A stretch of DNA of 64,000 bases from Alkalihalobacterium chitinilyticum (GCF_029028005.1 NZ_JAOTPO010000020.1:1-64000); one strand, 5' to 3'. Positions 32,666 through 47,162 are shown, counted from the stretch's first letter. Numbers and translations are program-made. The notes: generated from the sequence alone by a model not told the origin.

Positions 32666-33853
32666 ATGGGAAAAGCTAAATTTGACCGTTCGAAAACACA
32701 TGCTAACATTGGTACAATCGGACACGTTGACCATGGTAAAACTACTTTAACAGCTGCTATTACAACTGCTTTAGCTAAAAAAGGTGGAGCAGAAGCTCGT
32801 GCATATGATCAAATCGATGGAGCTCCAGAAGAGCGTGAGCGTGGAATCACAATTTCAACTGCACACGTTGAGTATGAGACTGAAACACGTCACTATGCAC
32901 ACGTTGACTGCCCAGGACATGCTGACTACGTTAAGAACATGATCACTGGTGCTGCACAAATGGATGGTGCGATCTTAGTAGTATCTGCTGCTGATGGTCC
33001 AATGCCACAAACTCGTGAGCACATCTTACTTTCTCGTCAAGTAGGTGTTCCTTACATCGTTGTATTCTTAAACAAGTGCGACATGGTTGACGACGAAGAG
33101 TTACTTGAGTTAGTAGAAATGGAAGTTCGTGACCTTCTTAATGAGTATGACTTCCCTGGTGACGATGTACCAGTTATCCAAGGTTCTGCTCTTAAAGCTT
33201 TAGAAGGAGACGAAGCTTGGGAAGCTAAAATCTATGAGCTAATGGATGCTGTAGATTCTTACATCCCAACTCCAGAGCGTGACAACGAAAAGCCATTCAT
33301 GATGCCAGTTGAGGACGTATTCTCAATCACTGGTCGTGGTACAGTTGCTACTGGACGTGTTGAGCGTGGACAAGTTAAGGTTGGTGAAGAGATTGAAATC
33401 ATCGGTCTTGCTGAAGAGTCTAGCAAAACAACAGTAACAGGAGTAGAAATGTTCCGTAAGCTTCTTGACTATGCTGAAGCTGGTGACAACATTGGTGCAC
33501 TTCTTCGTGGTGTATCTCGTGATGACATCCAACGTGGTCAAGTACTTGCTAAGCCAGGTACAATCACTCCACACACAAAGTTCAAAGCTGAGGTTTATGT
33601 ACTTTCTAAAGAAGAGGGTGGACGTCACACTCCATTCTTCACAAACTACCGTCCACAGTTCTACTTCCGTACTACTGATGTAACTGGTATTTGTAACCTT
33701 CCTGAAGGTGTAGAAATGGTTATGCCTGGTGACAACATCGAAATGACTGTTGAACTAATCTCACCAATCGCGATTGAAGAAGGAACAAAGTTCTCAATCC
33801 GTGAAGGTGGACGTACAGTTGGAGCTGGCGTTGTAGCTTCAATCCAAGAGTAA
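32666..33853 (+). CDS. tuf: Elongation factor Tu
   Basis: EF-Tu delivers aminoacyl-tRNA to the ribosome. G1 is [10 protein letters not shown] near residue 19, G2 region [14 protein letters not shown]3 [12 protein letters not shown] and G4 NKCDMVDD. At 395 residues it is within one residue of relatives. Codon choice is strongly restricted, as expected for a very highly expressed gene. GGGAGG precedes the ATG and a strong terminator follows. Confidence 0.98.
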   Translation: MGKAKFDRSKTHANIGTIGHVDHGKTTLTAAITTALAKKGGAEARAYDQIDGAPEERERGITISTAHVEYETETRHYAHVDCPGHADYVKNMITGAAQMDGAILVVSAADGPMPQTREHILLSRQVGVPYIVVFLNKCDMVDDEELLELVEMEVRDLLNEYDFPGDDVPVIQGSALKALEGDEAWEAKIYELMDAVDSYIPTPERDNEKPFMMPVEDVFSITGRGTVATGRVERGQVKVGEEIEIIGLAEESSKTTVTGVEMFRKLLDYAEAGDNIGALLRGVSRDDIQRGQVLAKPGTITPHTKFKAEVYVLSKEEGGRHTPFFTNYRPQFYFRTTDVTGICNLPEGVEMVMPGDNIEMTVELISPIAIEEGTKFSIREGGRTVGAGVVASIQE

Positions 33854-33866
33854 TTAAGATATAAGA

Positions 33867-33898
33867 AGTTCCTCGATATAATCGAGGGACTTTTTTTG
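33867..33898 (+). terminator. Terminator after tuf
   Basis: AGTTCCTCGAT (33867-33877) pairs with ATCGAGGGACT (33881-33891) around ATA, followed by T7. It ends the str operon. Confidence 0.92.
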
Positions 33899-34177
33899 TT
33901 TCTACCTGAAAAGAGAGCTAGTCCATATATATACTAAGCATATTACTGGATAGGTTGAAATAGAAGACCATCTATATTTGAATTCAATACAATTTAGATC
34001 CTTATATACTTCTTATAAAAAACTGCTTGTATGTTTTAGAAAATGTCACTTATAGAAGGAAACCGTATAACTATATTTTCATTAATAATGATCTATATAA
34101 TAGAAAGTACTTTTTGATATCGGGTATACAAAATATTTGGTTGATAATAATGGAAAATATAAACTTGATTACTTGAC
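33899..34177. other. AT-rich gene-free spacer between tuf and the S10 operon
   Basis: I see no gene or convincing structured element in this stretch. It is very AT-rich, with several stray TATAAT-like strings (for example at 34096-34101) that lack suitable -35 boxes. In B. subtilis this interval contains ybaC, which is absent here. Confidence 0.6.
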
Positions 34178-34206
34178 TTGAATTTAAGTGCATAAGTCTA
34201 TATAAT
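34178..34206 (+). promoter_or_regulatory. S10 operon promoter, upstream
   Basis: TTGAAT (34178-34183) and TATAAT (34201-34206) are 17 bases apart. It is the first of two tandem promoter matches. Confidence 0.65.
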
Positions 34207-34238
34207 AGTAAAAGTGTGATCGACAGAAAAAAATATAC

Positions 34239-34267
34239 TTGCATTTAGATGTTAAGTTATATATAAT
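34239..34267 (+). promoter_or_regulatory. S10 operon promoter, downstream
   Basis: TTGCAT (34239-34244) and TATAAT (34262-34267) are 17 bases apart. Transcripts would start close to the folded S10 leader. Confidence 0.7.
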
Positions 34268-34296
34268 ATTGAATGTTGGTCTGTGACAGCGATGAT

Positions 34297-34356
34297 GCGA
34301 AAGGTTGCTGACACACCCGGCCCCATTGCCATGGCAGGGTGTGAGGAAATTTTCGC
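34297..34356 (+). promoter_or_regulatory. S10 operon leader fold
   Basis: GCGAAA (34297-34302) pairs with TTTCGC (34351-34356). Inside, CACACCC (34312-34318) pairs with GGGTGTG (34337-34343), and TGCCATGGCA sits near the tip. From memory, Bacillus S10 leaders have closely similar sequence here. The ligand is unknown to me; L4 control is known in E. coli but has not been shown for Bacillus. A short reading frame crossing this element is best explained by the fold. Confidence 0.55.
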
Positions 34357-34401
34357 GGAGTATGTCTGTTTATTAAAATGGACGATAAAGGAGGGGCTTA
34401 A

Positions 34402-34710
<309 letters not shown>

Positions 34711-34816
34711 TATTAACTTATGTAAAGTTTGAGCAGTTCATTAATACATTTCGTAAATTTAACTATAAAATAATGGCAAAAAAATAAATTGAGTGAAAAC
34801 ACAGGAGGTGTGACTA

Positions 34817-35446
34817 ATGACCAAAGGAATCTTAGGGAAGAAAATCGGTATGACTCAAGTGTTTGCAGAAAACGGTGATGTAATTCCTGTAACTGTAATT
34901 GAAGTTACTCCGAACGTTGTTCTTCAAAAGAAAACTGTTGAAAATGATGGTTATGAAGCAATTCAATTAGGTTATGATGATCAAAAAGCTAACCGTGTGA
35001 TTAAGCCTGAAAAAGGGCATGCTGACAAAGCAAACACAGCACCTAAGCGCTTCGTGAAAGAAATTCGTAACGTAGATCTTGCTGCGTTTGAAGTTGGTCA
35101 AGAAGTCAAGGCAGACACATTTAACGCAGGTGACGTAGTAGACGTAACAGGAACTTCAAAAGGGAAAGGTTTCCAAGGTGCAATTAAGCGCCACAACCAA
35201 TCTCGTGGTCCTATGTCTCACGGTTCTCGTTATCACCGTCGCCCTGGTTCAATGGGTCCTGTAGCTCCAAACCGAGTATTTAAAGGTAAAGCTTTACCTG
35301 GACGCATGGGTGGAGAGCAAATTACAGTACAGAATTTAGAAATCGTTAAAGTAGATACAGATCGTAACCTTCTTTTAGTAAAAGGTAATGTTCCTGGTGC
35401 TAAAAAGAGCTACGTAACTGTTAAAAGTGCGGTTAAAAACGACTAA
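34817..35446 (+). CDS. rplC: 50S ribosomal protein L3
   Basis: L3 is one of the first proteins bound to 23S rRNA and its extension reaches the peptidyl-transferase centre. The [13 protein letters not shown] start and the extended loop [17 protein letters not shown], then [15 protein letters not shown], identify it. Length is 209 residues as in B. subtilis. ACAGGAGGTG is upstream. It is second in the S10 operon. Confidence 0.97.
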   Translation: MTKGILGKKIGMTQVFAENGDVIPVTVIEVTPNVVLQKKTVENDGYEAIQLGYDDQKANRVIKPEKGHADKANTAPKRFVKEIRNVDLAAFEVGQEVKADTFNAGDVVDVTGTSKGKGFQGAIKRHNQSRGPMSHGSRYHRRPGSMGPVAPNRVFKGKALPGRMGGEQITVQNLEIVKVDTDRNLLLVKGNVPGAKKSYVTVKSAVKND

Positions 35447-35471
35447 CGTTTAATGGAAAGGAGGACACATC

Positions 35472-36095
35472 ATGCCTAAAGTAGCATTATTTAATCAATC
35501 CGGCTCACAAGTTGGGGATATTGAATTATCTGATGCAGTATTTGGTATCGAACCAAATGAGCATGTTCTACATGACGCAGTAGTCATGCAACAAGCATCT
35601 TTACGTCAAGGTACTCATAAGACAAAAGGACGTTCTGAAGTACGCGGCGGCGGAAGAAAGCCATGGCGCCAAAAGGGAACTGGACGCGCTCGTCAAGGGT
35701 CAATCCGTTCACCACAATGGGTAGGTGGAGGAGTAGTATTTGGTCCAACACCACGTGATTACGGTTATAAATTACCTAAAAAAGTACGCCGTTTAGCAAT
35801 CAAGTCAGCTCTTTCTAGTAAGGTAAAAGCTGCTGAGATTGTTGTTCTAGAGGAATTAGCATTAAACGCACCAAAAACAAAAGAAATGATTTCGATCTTA
35901 TCAAACCTATCTGTAGATCGTAAAGCATTAATTGTAACTGCTGATTACAACGATGCTGTAGCATTATCTGCTCGTAACATTCCAGGTGTAACATTTGTTT
36001 CTGCTGAAGGAGTAAATGTACTTGATGTTCTTAAGCACGATAAGTTAATCATTACTAAAGGTGCAGTTGAAAAGGTAGAGGAGGTGCTAGCGTAA
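35472..36095 (+). CDS. rplD: 50S ribosomal protein L4
   Basis: L4 lines the exit tunnel; in E. coli it is also the S10 operon repressor. The tunnel loop is clear from about residue 45 ([20 protein letters not shown], then [17 protein letters not shown]). It has 207 residues. Its stop codon TAA shares one base with the rplW start, implying translational coupling. Confidence 0.97.
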   Translation: MPKVALFNQSGSQVGDIELSDAVFGIEPNEHVLHDAVVMQQASLRQGTHKTKGRSEVRGGGRKPWRQKGTGRARQGSIRSPQWVGGGVVFGPTPRDYGYKLPKKVRRLAIKSALSSKVKAAEIVVLEELALNAPKTKEMISILSNLSVDRKALIVTADYNDAVALSARNIPGVTFVSAEGVNVLDVLKHDKLIITKGAVEKVEEVLA

Positions 36096-36385
36096 TGTCA
36101 AACGCTCGTGATATCATTAAGCGCCCCGTAATTACAGAACGTTCAACTGATCTAATGTCTGAAAAGAAGTACACGTTTGAAGTGGACACTCGCGCGAATA
36201 AAACTGAAATTAAGAGTGCAATTGAAGAGATCTTTGGAGTGAAAGTGCAGAAAGTTGCTACGATGAACTACAAAGGAAAATTCAAGCGTTTCGGTCGTCA
36301 CGCAGGGTATACTGCAAAACGCAAAAAAGCAATTGTTACATTAACACCAGAAAGCAAAGAATTAGAATTCTTTGAAGGTGTATAA
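36095..36385 (+). CDS. rplW: 50S ribosomal protein L23
   Basis: L23 sits at the tunnel exit and docks trigger factor and SRP. The segment [11 protein letters not shown] and the beta-hairpin that follows ([19 protein letters not shown]) are typical. It has 96 residues and overlaps the rplD stop by one base; GAGGAGGTG within the end of rplD serves as its ribosome-binding site. Confidence 0.96.
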   Translation: MSNARDIIKRPVITERSTDLMSEKKYTFEVDTRANKTEIKSAIEEIFGVKVQKVATMNYKGKFKRFGRHAGYTAKRKKAIVTLTPESKELEFFEGV

Positions 36386-36412
36386 GTTTAACAGATAAGG
36401 AGGGAAATCAAG

Positions 36413-37243
36413 ATGGCGATTAAAAAGTATAAACCGACCAGTGCCGGTCGTCGTGGAATGTCAGTTTTAGATTTTTCAGAAATCACAACTGACAAACCAG
36501 AAAAGTCACTATTAGCGCCTTTACACAATAAAGGCGGTCGTAATAATCAAGGTAAATTAACTGTACGTCATCAAGGTGGCGGACACAAACGTAAGTATCG
36601 TATTATCGATTTCAAACGCAACAAAGATGGTATTCCAGGCCGCGTTGCTACGATCGAATACGATCCAAACCGTACAGCTAACATTGCACTAATCAACTAC
36701 GCTGATGGTGAAAAGCGTTACATCATCGCTCCAAAAGGATTAAAAGTTGGAATGACTATCGAGTCAGGTGCAACTGCAGATATTAAAGTAGGGAACGCTC
36801 TTCCTTTAATTAATATCCCTGTTGGTACAGTTATCCACAATATCGAATTGAAGCCTGGTAAAGGTGGACAATTAGTACGTTCTGCTGGTGCAGAAGCCCA
36901 ACTTCTTGGTAAAGAAGGAGATTATGTATTAGTTCGTTTAAAATCAGGTGAAACTCGTTATATCTTATCTACTTGCCGTGCAACAATCGGTTCTGTAGGA
37001 AACGATGAGCATGAACTAGTTAACATTGGTAAAGCAGGTCGTTCTCGTTGGTTAGGTAAGCGCCCAACTGTTCGTGGATCTGTTATGAACCCTAACGATC
37101 ACCCACACGGTGGTGGTGAAGGACGTGCTCCAATCGGACGTAAATCACCAATGTCTCCTTGGGGTAAACCAACACTTGGTTACAAAACACGTAAGAAAAA
37201 CAAAGCTTCAGATAAGTACATTGTACGTCGTCGCAAAAAATAA
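36413..37243 (+). CDS. rplB: 50S ribosomal protein L2
   Basis: L2 is required for subunit joining and peptidyl-transferase assembly. The conserved central [18 protein letters not shown] and the C-terminal [19 protein letters not shown], with the histidine important for activity, are present. Length is 276 residues. AAGGAGGG precedes the ATG. A perfect 8-bp hairpin lies between this gene and rpsS. Confidence 0.97.
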   Translation: MAIKKYKPTSAGRRGMSVLDFSEITTDKPEKSLLAPLHNKGGRNNQGKLTVRHQGGGHKRKYRIIDFKRNKDGIPGRVATIEYDPNRTANIALINYADGEKRYIIAPKGLKVGMTIESGATADIKVGNALPLINIPVGTVIHNIELKPGKGGQLVRSAGAEAQLLGKEGDYVLVRLKSGETRYILSTCRATIGSVGNDEHELVNIGKAGRSRWLGKRPTVRGSVMNPNDHPHGGGEGRAPIGRKSPMSPWGKPTLGYKTRKKNKASDKYIVRRRKK

Positions 37244-37254
37244 CGGGGTTGTTT

Positions 37255-37274
37255 CACGGTTCATTCGAACCGTG
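37255..37274 (+). other. Hairpin between rplB and rpsS
   Basis: CACGGTTC (37255-37262) and GAACCGTG (37267-37274) form a perfect stem with the loop ATTC. There is no T-run, so it looks more like an mRNA-processing or stabilising stem than a terminator. Confidence 0.6.
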
Positions 37275-37300
37275 GGTCAATCACGAAGGGAGGTTTATTC

Positions 37301-37579
37301 ATGGGCCGTAGTTTAAAAAAGGGACCTTTTGTCGATGATCATTTAATGAAGAAGGTCGAAGTTATGAACGAAAACAATGAGAAAAAGGTTATTAAAACTT
37401 GGTCTCGTCGTTCAACTATTTTCCCTGAGTTTATCGGGCATACAATTGCAGTTTACGATGGTCGTAAACATGTTCCAGTATATGTTTCAGAAGACATGGT
37501 CGGACACAAACTAGGTGAATTCGCACCTACACGTTCGTATAAAGGTCATGCTGCTGATGACAAGAAAACAAGACGTTAA
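37301..37579 (+). CDS. rpsS: 30S ribosomal protein S19
   Basis: S19 pairs with S13 in the 30S head near the A-site finger contact. The start [14 protein letters not shown], the core [16 protein letters not shown] and the [11 protein letters not shown] end are signature stretches. Length is 92 residues. GGGAGG precedes the ATG, after an intra-operon hairpin. Confidence 0.97.
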   Translation: MGRSLKKGPFVDDHLMKKVEVMNENNEKKVIKTWSRRSTIFPEFIGHTIAVYDGRKHVPVYVSEDMVGHKLGEFAPTRSYKGHAADDKKTRR

Positions 37580-37601
37580 TTAAGAGGGGAGGTCCTTGAC
37601 A

Positions 37602-37946
37602 ATGCAACAAGCTAAAGCTGTAGCTAAACAAGTGCGTGTGGCTCCTCGTAAAGTTCGTCTAGTTGTGGACTTAATCCGAGGTAAGCAAGTCGGTGAAGCA
37701 ATCGCTATCCTGCGCCATACACCAAAAGCTGCTTCTCCAATTGTAGAAAAGCTTTTAAATTCTGCAATCGCAAACGCAGAGCACAATTATGAAATGGAAC
37801 CAAATAACTTATATATTAGTGAAGCATTCGTTGATGAAGGCGTAACTTTGAAACGCTTCCGTCCACGTGCAATGGGTCGCGCTAGCCGTATTAACAAGCG
37901 CACAAGCCACATTACAATCGTTGTTTCAGAAAAGAAGGAGGGATAA
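37602..37946 (+). CDS. rplV: 50S ribosomal protein L22
   Basis: L22 lines the exit tunnel with L4. Conserved parts are [18 protein letters not shown] and the tunnel hairpin segment [19 protein letters not shown]. The ATG at 37602 follows GAGGGGAGG with good spacing and gives 114 residues; the frame's TTG at 37596 is too near that site. rpsC begins two bases after its stop. Confidence 0.96.
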   Translation: MQQAKAVAKQVRVAPRKVRLVVDLIRGKQVGEAIAILRHTPKAASPIVEKLLNSAIANAEHNYEMEPNNLYISEAFVDEGVTLKRFRPRAMGRASRINKRTSHITIVVSEKKEG

Positions 37947-37948
37947 GC

Positions 37949-39238
<1,290 letters not shown>

Positions 39239-39259
39239 TTTGAGAGGAGGTTTGCTTAA

Positions 39260-39520
39260 ATGGAACGCAACCAACGCAAAGTGTACATCGGACGCGTAGT
39301 TTCAGATAAAATGGATAAAACAATTAGTGTTCTTGTTGAGACATATAAGAAAGATCGTTTATATGGGAAACGCGTAAAGTACTCTAAAAAGTTCAAGGCC
39401 CATGATGAAGAAAACACAGCTAAAGTTGGCGATATTGTTAAGATTATGGAGACTCGTCCATTATCTAAAGACAAACGCTTCCGTTTAGTAGAAGTAGTAG
39501 AAGAAGCAGTTATTATCTAA
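39260..39520 (+). CDS. rpsQ: 30S ribosomal protein S17
   Basis: S17 is a primary 16S rRNA binding protein with an OB fold. The segment [22 protein letters not shown] and [23 protein letters not shown] identify it. Length is 86 residues. GAGAGGAGG precedes the ATG, 21 bases after rpmC. Confidence 0.97.
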   Translation: MERNQRKVYIGRVVSDKMDKTISVLVETYKKDRLYGKRVKYSKKFKAHDEENTAKVGDIVKIMETRPLSKDKRFRLVEVVEEAVII

Positions 39521-39555
39521 CTTATTCTTTTTAACCTGAAGGGAGGTAAGATCGT

Positions 39556-39924
39556 ATGATTCAACAGGAGAGTCGTTTAAAAGTTGCTGACAACTCTGGA
39601 GCTCGTGAAGTTCTATGTATTAAAGTTTTAGGTGGTTCAGGCCGTAAAACTGCTAACGTCGGTGACATTATCGTTTGTTCTGTAAAACAAGCAACACCAG
39701 GCGGCGTTGTCAAGAAAGGTGACGTTGTTAAGGCGGTTATCGTTCGTTCTAAGAGCGGCGTACGTCGTACAGACGGATCTTACATTAAATTTGATGAAAA
39801 CGCAGCGGTAATTGTACGTGATGATAAAGGTCCTCGTGGAACTCGTATCTTCGGACCAGTTGCACGTGAGCTTCGTGAAAAGCAATTTATGAAAATCGTT
39901 TCTTTAGCTCCGGAAGTACTATAA
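39556..39924 (+). CDS. rplN: 50S ribosomal protein L14
   Basis: L14 lies at the subunit interface and contacts 16S rRNA (bridge B8). [19 protein letters not shown] and the loop [20 protein letters not shown] are family hallmarks. Length is 122 residues, as usual. AAGGGAGG precedes the ATG. It is the first gene of the region corresponding to the spc cluster of other bacteria. Confidence 0.97.
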   Translation: MIQQESRLKVADNSGAREVLCIKVLGGSGRKTANVGDIIVCSVKQATPGGVVKKGDVVKAVIVRSKSGVRRTDGSYIKFDENAAVIVRDDKGPRGTRIFGPVARELREKQFMKIVSLAPEVL

Positions 39925-39962
39925 TATACATCATCCCTTTTATAAGGAGGTGCGATGATTAC

Positions 39963-40274
39963 ATGCACGTTAAAAAAGGCGACACAGTAAAAGTGATATC
40001 TGGTAAAGATAAAGGTAAACAAGGCGTTATTTTAGAAGCATTCCCTAAGAAGGACCGTGTACTTGTTGAAGGTGTTAACATTGTTAAAAAACATGCTAAA
40101 CCTTCTCAAGATAACCCTCAGGGTGGAATTGTAAGCAAAGAAGCTGCAATTCACGTTTCTAACGTAATGATTATTGACCCTAAAACGGGCGAACCAACTC
40201 GTATTGGTTATAAAGTAGAAGATGGTAAAAAAGTACGTATTGCGAAAAAATCTGGCGAAGCACTAGATAAGTAG
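39963..40274 (+). CDS. rplX: 50S ribosomal protein L24
   Basis: L24 initiates 50S assembly. A KOW motif near the N-terminus ([17 protein letters not shown]) and the [15 protein letters not shown] segment are characteristic. It has 103 residues. AAGGAGGTG is upstream of the ATG. It starts 38 bases after rplN. Confidence 0.97.
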   Translation: MHVKKGDTVKVISGKDKGKQGVILEAFPKKDRVLVEGVNIVKKHAKPSQDNPQGGIVSKEAAIHVSNVMIIDPKTGEPTRIGYKVEDGKKVRIAKKSGEALDK

Positions 40275-40299
40275 TCAGTGTTGAAAGGAGGTCAATCGT

Positions 40300-41053
<754 letters not shown>

Positions 41054-41081
41054 ACCCTTAAATGGGAAGGAGGTAATATAG

Positions 41082-41480
41082 ATGGTCATGACAGATCCTG
41101 TTGCAGATTTGCTAACTCGCATCCGTAATGCGAACGTAGTTCGTCACGAGAAATTAGAAGTACCTGCTTCTAACATCAAAAAACAAATCGCTGAAATTTT
41201 AAAGCGTGAAGGTTTCATCCGTGACTTTGAATATATCGAAGATAACAAGCAAGGTGTTATTCGTATCTTCTTAAAATACGGTGCAAACAACGAGCGAGTT
41301 ATTACTGGATTAAAACGTATTAGTAAGCCTGGATTACGTGTATACGCAAAAGCTACGGAAGTTCCACGCGTATTAGGCGGATTAGGTATTGCTATCGTTT
41401 CAACATCTAAAGGTATTATGACAGATAAAGATGCACGTCAACAACAAGTAGGCGGAGAAGTATTAGCTTACGTTTGGTAA
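41082..41480 (+). CDS. rpsH: 30S ribosomal protein S8
   Basis: S8 binds central-domain 16S rRNA and is the spc-operon regulator in E. coli. The sequence opens [22 protein letters not shown] and ends in [15 protein letters not shown] and GGEVLAYVW, the conserved C-terminal signature. Length is 132 residues. GGGAAGGAGG lies upstream. An autoregulatory target was not evident from the sequence. Confidence 0.97.
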   Translation: MVMTDPVADLLTRIRNANVVRHEKLEVPASNIKKQIAEILKREGFIRDFEYIEDNKQGVIRIFLKYGANNERVITGLKRISKPGLRVYAKATEVPRVLGGLGIAIVSTSKGIMTDKDARQQQVGGEVLAYVW

Positions 41481-41510
41481 TCAATAAAGGTAAGATTGGA
41501 GGTGTAAGAT

Positions 41511-42047
41511 ATGTCACGTATTGGTAAGAAACCAATTGAAGTTCCAAGTGGAGTAACAGTTACTCTTAACGACAACGTAATTACAGTTAAAGGACCTAAA
41601 GGTGAACTTAGCCGTAATGTACACCCAGCAATGGATGTTAAAGTAGAGGAAAACCAAATTGTTATCGAACGACCAAGTGATAACAAGGAACACCGCTCTT
41701 TACACGGAACAACTCGTAGTATCATTAGCAACATGGTTGAAGGTGTAACAAAAGGATACGAAAAAGGACTAGAGTTAATCGGGGTAGGTTACCGTGCTAC
41801 TAAATCTGGTTCAAAATTAGTATTAAACGTAGGTTACTCTCACCCAGTAGAGATCGAGCCTGAGCAAGGTATCGAAATCGAAGTTCCTTCTAATACAAAA
41901 GTACTTGTTAAAGGTATCGATAAAGAGCGTGTAGGTGCTATTGCAGCTAACATTCGTTCTGTACGTTTACCTGAGCCTTATAAAGGAAAAGGAATCCGTT
42001 ATGAAGGTGAATATGTACGTCGTAAAGAAGGTAAAACTGGTAAATAA
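41511..42047 (+). CDS. rplF: 50S ribosomal protein L6
   Basis: L6 lies at the base of the stalk near the sarcin-ricin loop. [17 protein letters not shown] at the start and the C-terminal [20 protein letters not shown] are typical of the duplicated L6 fold. It has 178 residues. TGGAGGTG precedes the ATG, 30 bases after rpsH. Confidence 0.97.
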   Translation: MSRIGKKPIEVPSGVTVTLNDNVITVKGPKGELSRNVHPAMDVKVEENQIVIERPSDNKEHRSLHGTTRSIISNMVEGVTKGYEKGLELIGVGYRATKSGSKLVLNVGYSHPVEIEPEQGIEIEVPSNTKVLVKGIDKERVGAIAANIRSVRLPEPYKGKGIRYEGEYVRRKEGKTGK

Positions 42048-42077
42048 TAAATAGTTAACGGAAAGGAATGACGTTCA

Positions 42078-42440
42078 ATGATTACGAAGCCTGACAAAAA
42101 TTTGGCGCGTAAGAAAAGACATGCTCACGTTCGTCGCACGATCACAGGTACTCCTGAACGTCCACGTTTAAATGTTTTCCGTTCTTCTAAACACATTTAC
42201 GCACAGCTAATTGATGATGTGAACGGTGTAACATTAGCATCTGCGTCAAGTTTAGATAAAGAACTTAACTTAGAGAACGGTGGAAATAAAGAAGCAGCTA
42301 AAGCTGTTGGAGAACTTGTAGCTAAGCGTGCAGTAGAAAATGGGCACAAGACTATCGTATTCGACCGTGGGGGTTATTTATATCACGGACGTGTTCAAGT
42401 ATTAGCTGATGCAGCTCGTGAAGCTGGATTACAATTTTAA
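42078..42440 (+). CDS. rplR: 50S ribosomal protein L18
   Basis: L18 binds 5S rRNA with L5. The basic N-terminus ([19 protein letters not shown]), the central [16 protein letters not shown] and the C-terminal [20 protein letters not shown] are hallmarks. Length is 120 residues. GGAAAGGAATGA is a modest ribosome-binding site upstream. Confidence 0.97.
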   Translation: MITKPDKNLARKKRHAHVRRTITGTPERPRLNVFRSSKHIYAQLIDDVNGVTLASASSLDKELNLENGGNKEAAKAVGELVAKRAVENGHKTIVFDRGGYLYHGRVQVLADAAREAGLQF

Positions 42441-42461
42441 TGTAAAAAGGAGGGAAACTAA

Positions 42462-42959
42462 ATGCGTATCGATGCAAATACGTTGGAGCTTGAAGAAAAA
42501 GTTGTTGCCGTTAACCGCGTAGCTAAAGTAGTAAAAGGTGGACGTCGTTTCCGCTTTGCTGCATTAGTAGTTGTTGGTGATAAGAACGGTCATGTCGGCT
42601 TTGGAATGGGTAAAGCTCAAGAAGTTCCTGAAGCAATTCGTAAAGCAATTGAAGATGCAAAGAAGAATTTAATTGAAGTACCTGTAGTTGGTACAACAAT
42701 TCCACACCAAATCTTAGGTCACTTCGGTGCAGGACGAGTATTACTTAAGCCAGCATCAGAGGGTACTGGGGTTATCGCTGGTGGACCTGTACGTGCAGTA
42801 CTAGAGCTTGCTGGTGTAGGTGATATTCTTTCTAAATCATTAGGATCAAATAATCCTATCAATATGGTTCGTGCAACTATTGAAGGTCTTAAAGAACTTA
42901 AGCGCGCTGAAGAGGTTGCTAAATTACGTGGTAAATCAGTAGAAGAACTGCTAGGATAA
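42462..42959 (+). CDS. rpsE: 30S ribosomal protein S5
   Basis: S5 contributes to decoding fidelity and the mRNA entry helicase. The loop [18 protein letters not shown] and the conserved [20 protein letters not shown] identify it; the C-terminal part has the [16 protein letters not shown] signature. Length is 165 residues. AAGGAGGG is upstream. The rpmD start follows 13 bases later. Confidence 0.97.
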   Translation: MRIDANTLELEEKVVAVNRVAKVVKGGRRFRFAALVVVGDKNGHVGFGMGKAQEVPEAIRKAIEDAKKNLIEVPVVGTTIPHQILGHFGAGRVLLKPASEGTGVIAGGPVRAVLELAGVGDILSKSLGSNNPINMVRATIEGLKELKRAEEVAKLRGKSVEELLG

Positions 42960-42972
42960 GGAGGGAAAAGAC

Positions 42973-43161
42973 GTGGCTAAAAAGTTAGAGATTACCCTCA
43001 CTAGAAGTGTTATCGGACGTCCTGAGGACCAACGTATTACTGTAAAAACTTTAGGCTTACGCAAGATGCATCAAACTGTAGTGCAACAAGATAACGCTGC
43101 TATTCGTGGTATGGTTAATAAAGTAGCACATTTAGTAACAGTTAAAGAAATCGACGCGTAA
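42973..43161 (+). CDS. rpmD: 50S ribosomal protein L30
   Basis: L30 is a small ferredoxin-like fold protein of the 50S subunit. [21 protein letters not shown] and [20 protein letters not shown] are diagnostic. Start is GTG with AAGGAGGG upstream. It has 62 residues, three more than in B. subtilis. Confidence 0.95.
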   Translation: MAKKLEITLTRSVIGRPEDQRITVKTLGLRKMHQTVVQQDNAAIRGMVNKVAHLVTVKEIDA

Positions 43162-43190
43162 TTGAAACTTACTTAAGAGGAGGTGGCAAC

Positions 43191-43631
43191 ATGAAACTTC
43201 ATGAGTTGAAACCTGCAGAAGGGTCTCGCAAGGTACGTAACCGCGTTGGACGTGGTATCGGTTCTGGAAACGGGAAAACAGCTGGTCGTGGACACAAAGG
43301 ACAAAATTCACGTTCAGGTGGAGGAGTTCGTCCAGGATTTGAAGGTGGGCAAAACCCAATCTTCCGTCGTTTACCAAAACGAGGATTTACTAACCCTACT
43401 CGCAAAGAGTTTACAATTGTAAACCTTGAGACGTTAAACCGTTTTGATGCAGGAACTGAAGTTACACCTGAGCTATTAATCGAAACTGGTGTAGTTAAGA
43501 ACGTTAAGGATGGTATTAAGATCCTTGGTAACGGCAAGCTTGAGAAGCAACTTACAGTGAAAGCTAATAAGTTCTCTGCTACTGCTGTAGAAGCTATCGA
43601 AGCTGCTGGCGGAAAAACTGAGGTGATTTAA
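43191..43631 (+). CDS. rplO: 50S ribosomal protein L15
   Basis: L15 is a late assembly protein with a long glycine- and basic-rich N-terminal extension into the subunit ([39 protein letters not shown]). Length is 146 residues. GAGGAGGTG precedes the ATG. Its stop codon overlaps the secY start by one base, coupling the two. Confidence 0.97.
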   Translation: MKLHELKPAEGSRKVRNRVGRGIGSGNGKTAGRGHKGQNSRSGGGVRPGFEGGQNPIFRRLPKRGFTNPTRKEFTIVNLETLNRFDAGTEVTPELLIETGVVKNVKDGIKILGNGKLEKQLTVKANKFSATAVEAIEAAGGKTEVI

Positions 43632-44923
43632 TGTTCCGGACGATCTCCAACATTATGCGCGTTGGTGACTTAAGACGAAAAGTTATATTCACACTACTAA
43701 TGCTTGTTGTTTTTCGGATCGGTACATTTATTCCTGTACCGGGATCGAATAAAGATGTATTAAATTTCTATGATCAAGCAAATGCTTTTGGATTTTTAAA
43801 TACTTTTGGCGGTGGAGCATTAGGTAACTTTTCGATTTTTGCTATGGGAATTATGCCGTATATCACCGCATCCATTGTTGTACAGTTACTTCAAATGGAT
43901 GTAGTGCCTAAGTTTGCAGAATGGGCAAAACAGGGTGAAGCAGGTCGTCGGAAATTGGCTCAAGTCACTCGTTATGGAACAATTGTGTTAGGTTTTATAC
44001 AAGCACTAGGAATGTCTATTGGTTTTAATACGATCTTCCCAGGATTAATTCCTAACCCAACTGTTCCTACCTATTTATTTATTGCACTCGTACTTACGGC
44101 GGGAACAGCATTTTTAATGTGGCTTGGGGAACAAATCACTGCAAAAGGAGTCGGTAACGGTATATCGATTATCATCTTTGCAGGTATAGCTGCTGGTATT
44201 CCAAATGCTGTGAACCAAATTTACGCTATACAAATTGAAACTGCTGGTGAACAACTGTTTTTAAGTATTGTCACAGTTTTACTATTACTTCTTGCAATCC
44301 TTGCTATTATTGTAGGGGTAATCTACGTTCAACAGGCATTACGTAAAGTACCAGTTCAGTATGCAAAGCGTCTTGTTGGAAGAAGTCCAGTTGGCGGACA
44401 GTCAACGCATCTACCAATTAAGGTAAATGCAGCTGGGGTTATTCCTGTAATTTTTGCTTTATCATTATTTATGTTTCCACCAACGATCGCAGGTTTCTTT
44501 GGTGGTGAAAATACTGTAGCTCATTGGGTTGCAACTATTTTTGATATTAATAACCCGTACGGCATGATACTTTATGCATTGCTCATCATTGGGTTTACTT
44601 ATTTCTATACGTTTATTCAGGTTAATCCTGAGCAATTAGCAGACAATCTGAAGAAGCAAGGCGGTTATATCCCTGGTATACGACCAGGAAAGACGACGCA
44701 GGAATATATTACACGTATCCTGTATCGACTGACACTAGTTGGAGCATTATTCTTAGCTGTTGTCTCAATTATTCCAGTCTTCTTTACGACTTTCATGGGA
44801 TTACCTCCTGCAATTCAAATTGGCGGAACTGGATTATTAATTGTCGTTGGTGTAGCATTAGATACGATGAAACAAATTGAGAGTCAGTTAATTAAACGTC
44901 ATTACAAAGGATTCATAAAGTAA
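43631..44923 (+). CDS. secY: Preprotein translocase channel SecY
   Basis: SecY forms the protein-conducting channel in the membrane. Ten hydrophobic segments are apparent. The GIMPYITASIVVQLL stretch and the cytoplasmic loop NPEQLADNLKKQGGYIPGIR, which precedes the translocation loop, are conserved. Length is 430 residues. It overlaps the rplO stop by one base. An 11-bp stem-loop without a clear T-run follows before adk. Confidence 0.97.
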   Translation: MFRTISNIMRVGDLRRKVIFTLLMLVVFRIGTFIPVPGSNKDVLNFYDQANAFGFLNTFGGGALGNFSIFAMGIMPYITASIVVQLLQMDVVPKFAEWAKQGEAGRRKLAQVTRYGTIVLGFIQALGMSIGFNTIFPGLIPNPTVPTYLFIALVLTAGTAFLMWLGEQITAKGVGNGISIIIFAGIAAGIPNAVNQIYAIQIETAGEQLFLSIVTVLLLLLAILAIIVGVIYVQQALRKVPVQYAKRLVGRSPVGGQSTHLPIKVNAAGVIPVIFALSLFMFPPTIAGFFGGENTVAHWVATIFDINNPYGMILYALLIIGFTYFYTFIQVNPEQLADNLKKQGGYIPGIRPGKTTQEYITRILYRLTLVGALFLAVVSIIPVFFTTFMGLPPAIQIGGTGLLIVVGVALDTMKQIESQLIKRHYKGFIK

Positions 44924-44927
44924 CTAG

Positions 44928-46390
<1,463 letters not shown>

Positions 46391-46408
46391 TTATGAAGGT
46401 GATGGAAG

Positions 46409-46714
46409 ATGAAAGATCCTGACTCGCTACCAGTTATTGGTCAAGTCGTTGAAGTAATAAGAGGTCGTGATCGGGAACGGTTTTGTATAGTAGTTGGTAT
46501 AATAGACCATCGCTTTGTTTTAATAGCAGATGGTGATTATCGCAAATACGATAAAGCTAAGAAAAAAAATGTCCAACACCTAAAAGTCATTGATTATATC
46601 TCAGATGAAGTGAAAAACAGCATTAATGAAACTGGTCGTGTTACCAATGCCAAGCTGCGGTTTGCGATACAAAAGTTCTTAGAACAATATCATTTACTGA
46701 AGGAAGGAGAGTAA
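46409..46714 (+). CDS. KOW-domain RNA-binding protein, L14e-like
   Basis: The 101-residue protein has an N-terminal KOW-like beta segment ([20 protein letters not shown]) and a basic middle ([16 protein letters not shown]). It resembles the small L14e/L27e-like RNA-binding protein found between map and infA in many Bacilli. Its role is not established to my knowledge; a ribosome-associated function is suggested by position and basic character. GGTGATGGAAG precedes the ATG and infA starts four bases after the stop. Confidence 0.8.
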   Translation: MKDPDSLPVIGQVVEVIRGRDRERFCIVVGIIDHRFVLIADGDYRKYDKAKKKNVQHLKVIDYISDEVKNSINETGRVTNAKLRFAIQKFLEQYHLLKEGE

Positions 46715-46718
46715 ATTC

Positions 46719-46937
46719 ATGGCGAAAGAGGATGTAATTGAAGTTGAAGGTACCGTAATTGAGCCACTACCAAATGCAATGTTCCGTGTCGAGTTAGAAA
46801 ATGGTCATAAAGTATTGGCTCATGTATCAGGTAAAATTCGTATGCACTTTATCCGCATCTTACCAGGTGATAAAGTGACTGTTGAATTATCTCCATATGA
46901 TTTAACGCGTGGCCGAATCACATATCGTTATAAATAA
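46719..46937 (+). CDS. infA: Translation initiation factor IF-1
   Basis: IF-1 occupies the A site during initiation. The 72-residue OB-fold protein matches the family: [19 protein letters not shown], then [19 protein letters not shown] and the ending [20 protein letters not shown] precedes the ATG. rpmJ follows after an 89-base spacer. Confidence 0.97.
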   Translation: MAKEDVIEVEGTVIEPLPNAMFRVELENGHKVLAHVSGKIRMHFIRILPGDKVTVELSPYDLTRGRITYRYK

Positions 46938-47008
46938 TCCTTAGGTATTTGTCGGTTTAGATATAGTTTACTATGCTCAAATGAGAGCTTGATACGAGCA
47001 CTCCGTAA

Positions 47009-47140
<132 letters not shown>

Positions 47141-47162
47141 TAACAAGGAGGTGCTGTAATTC

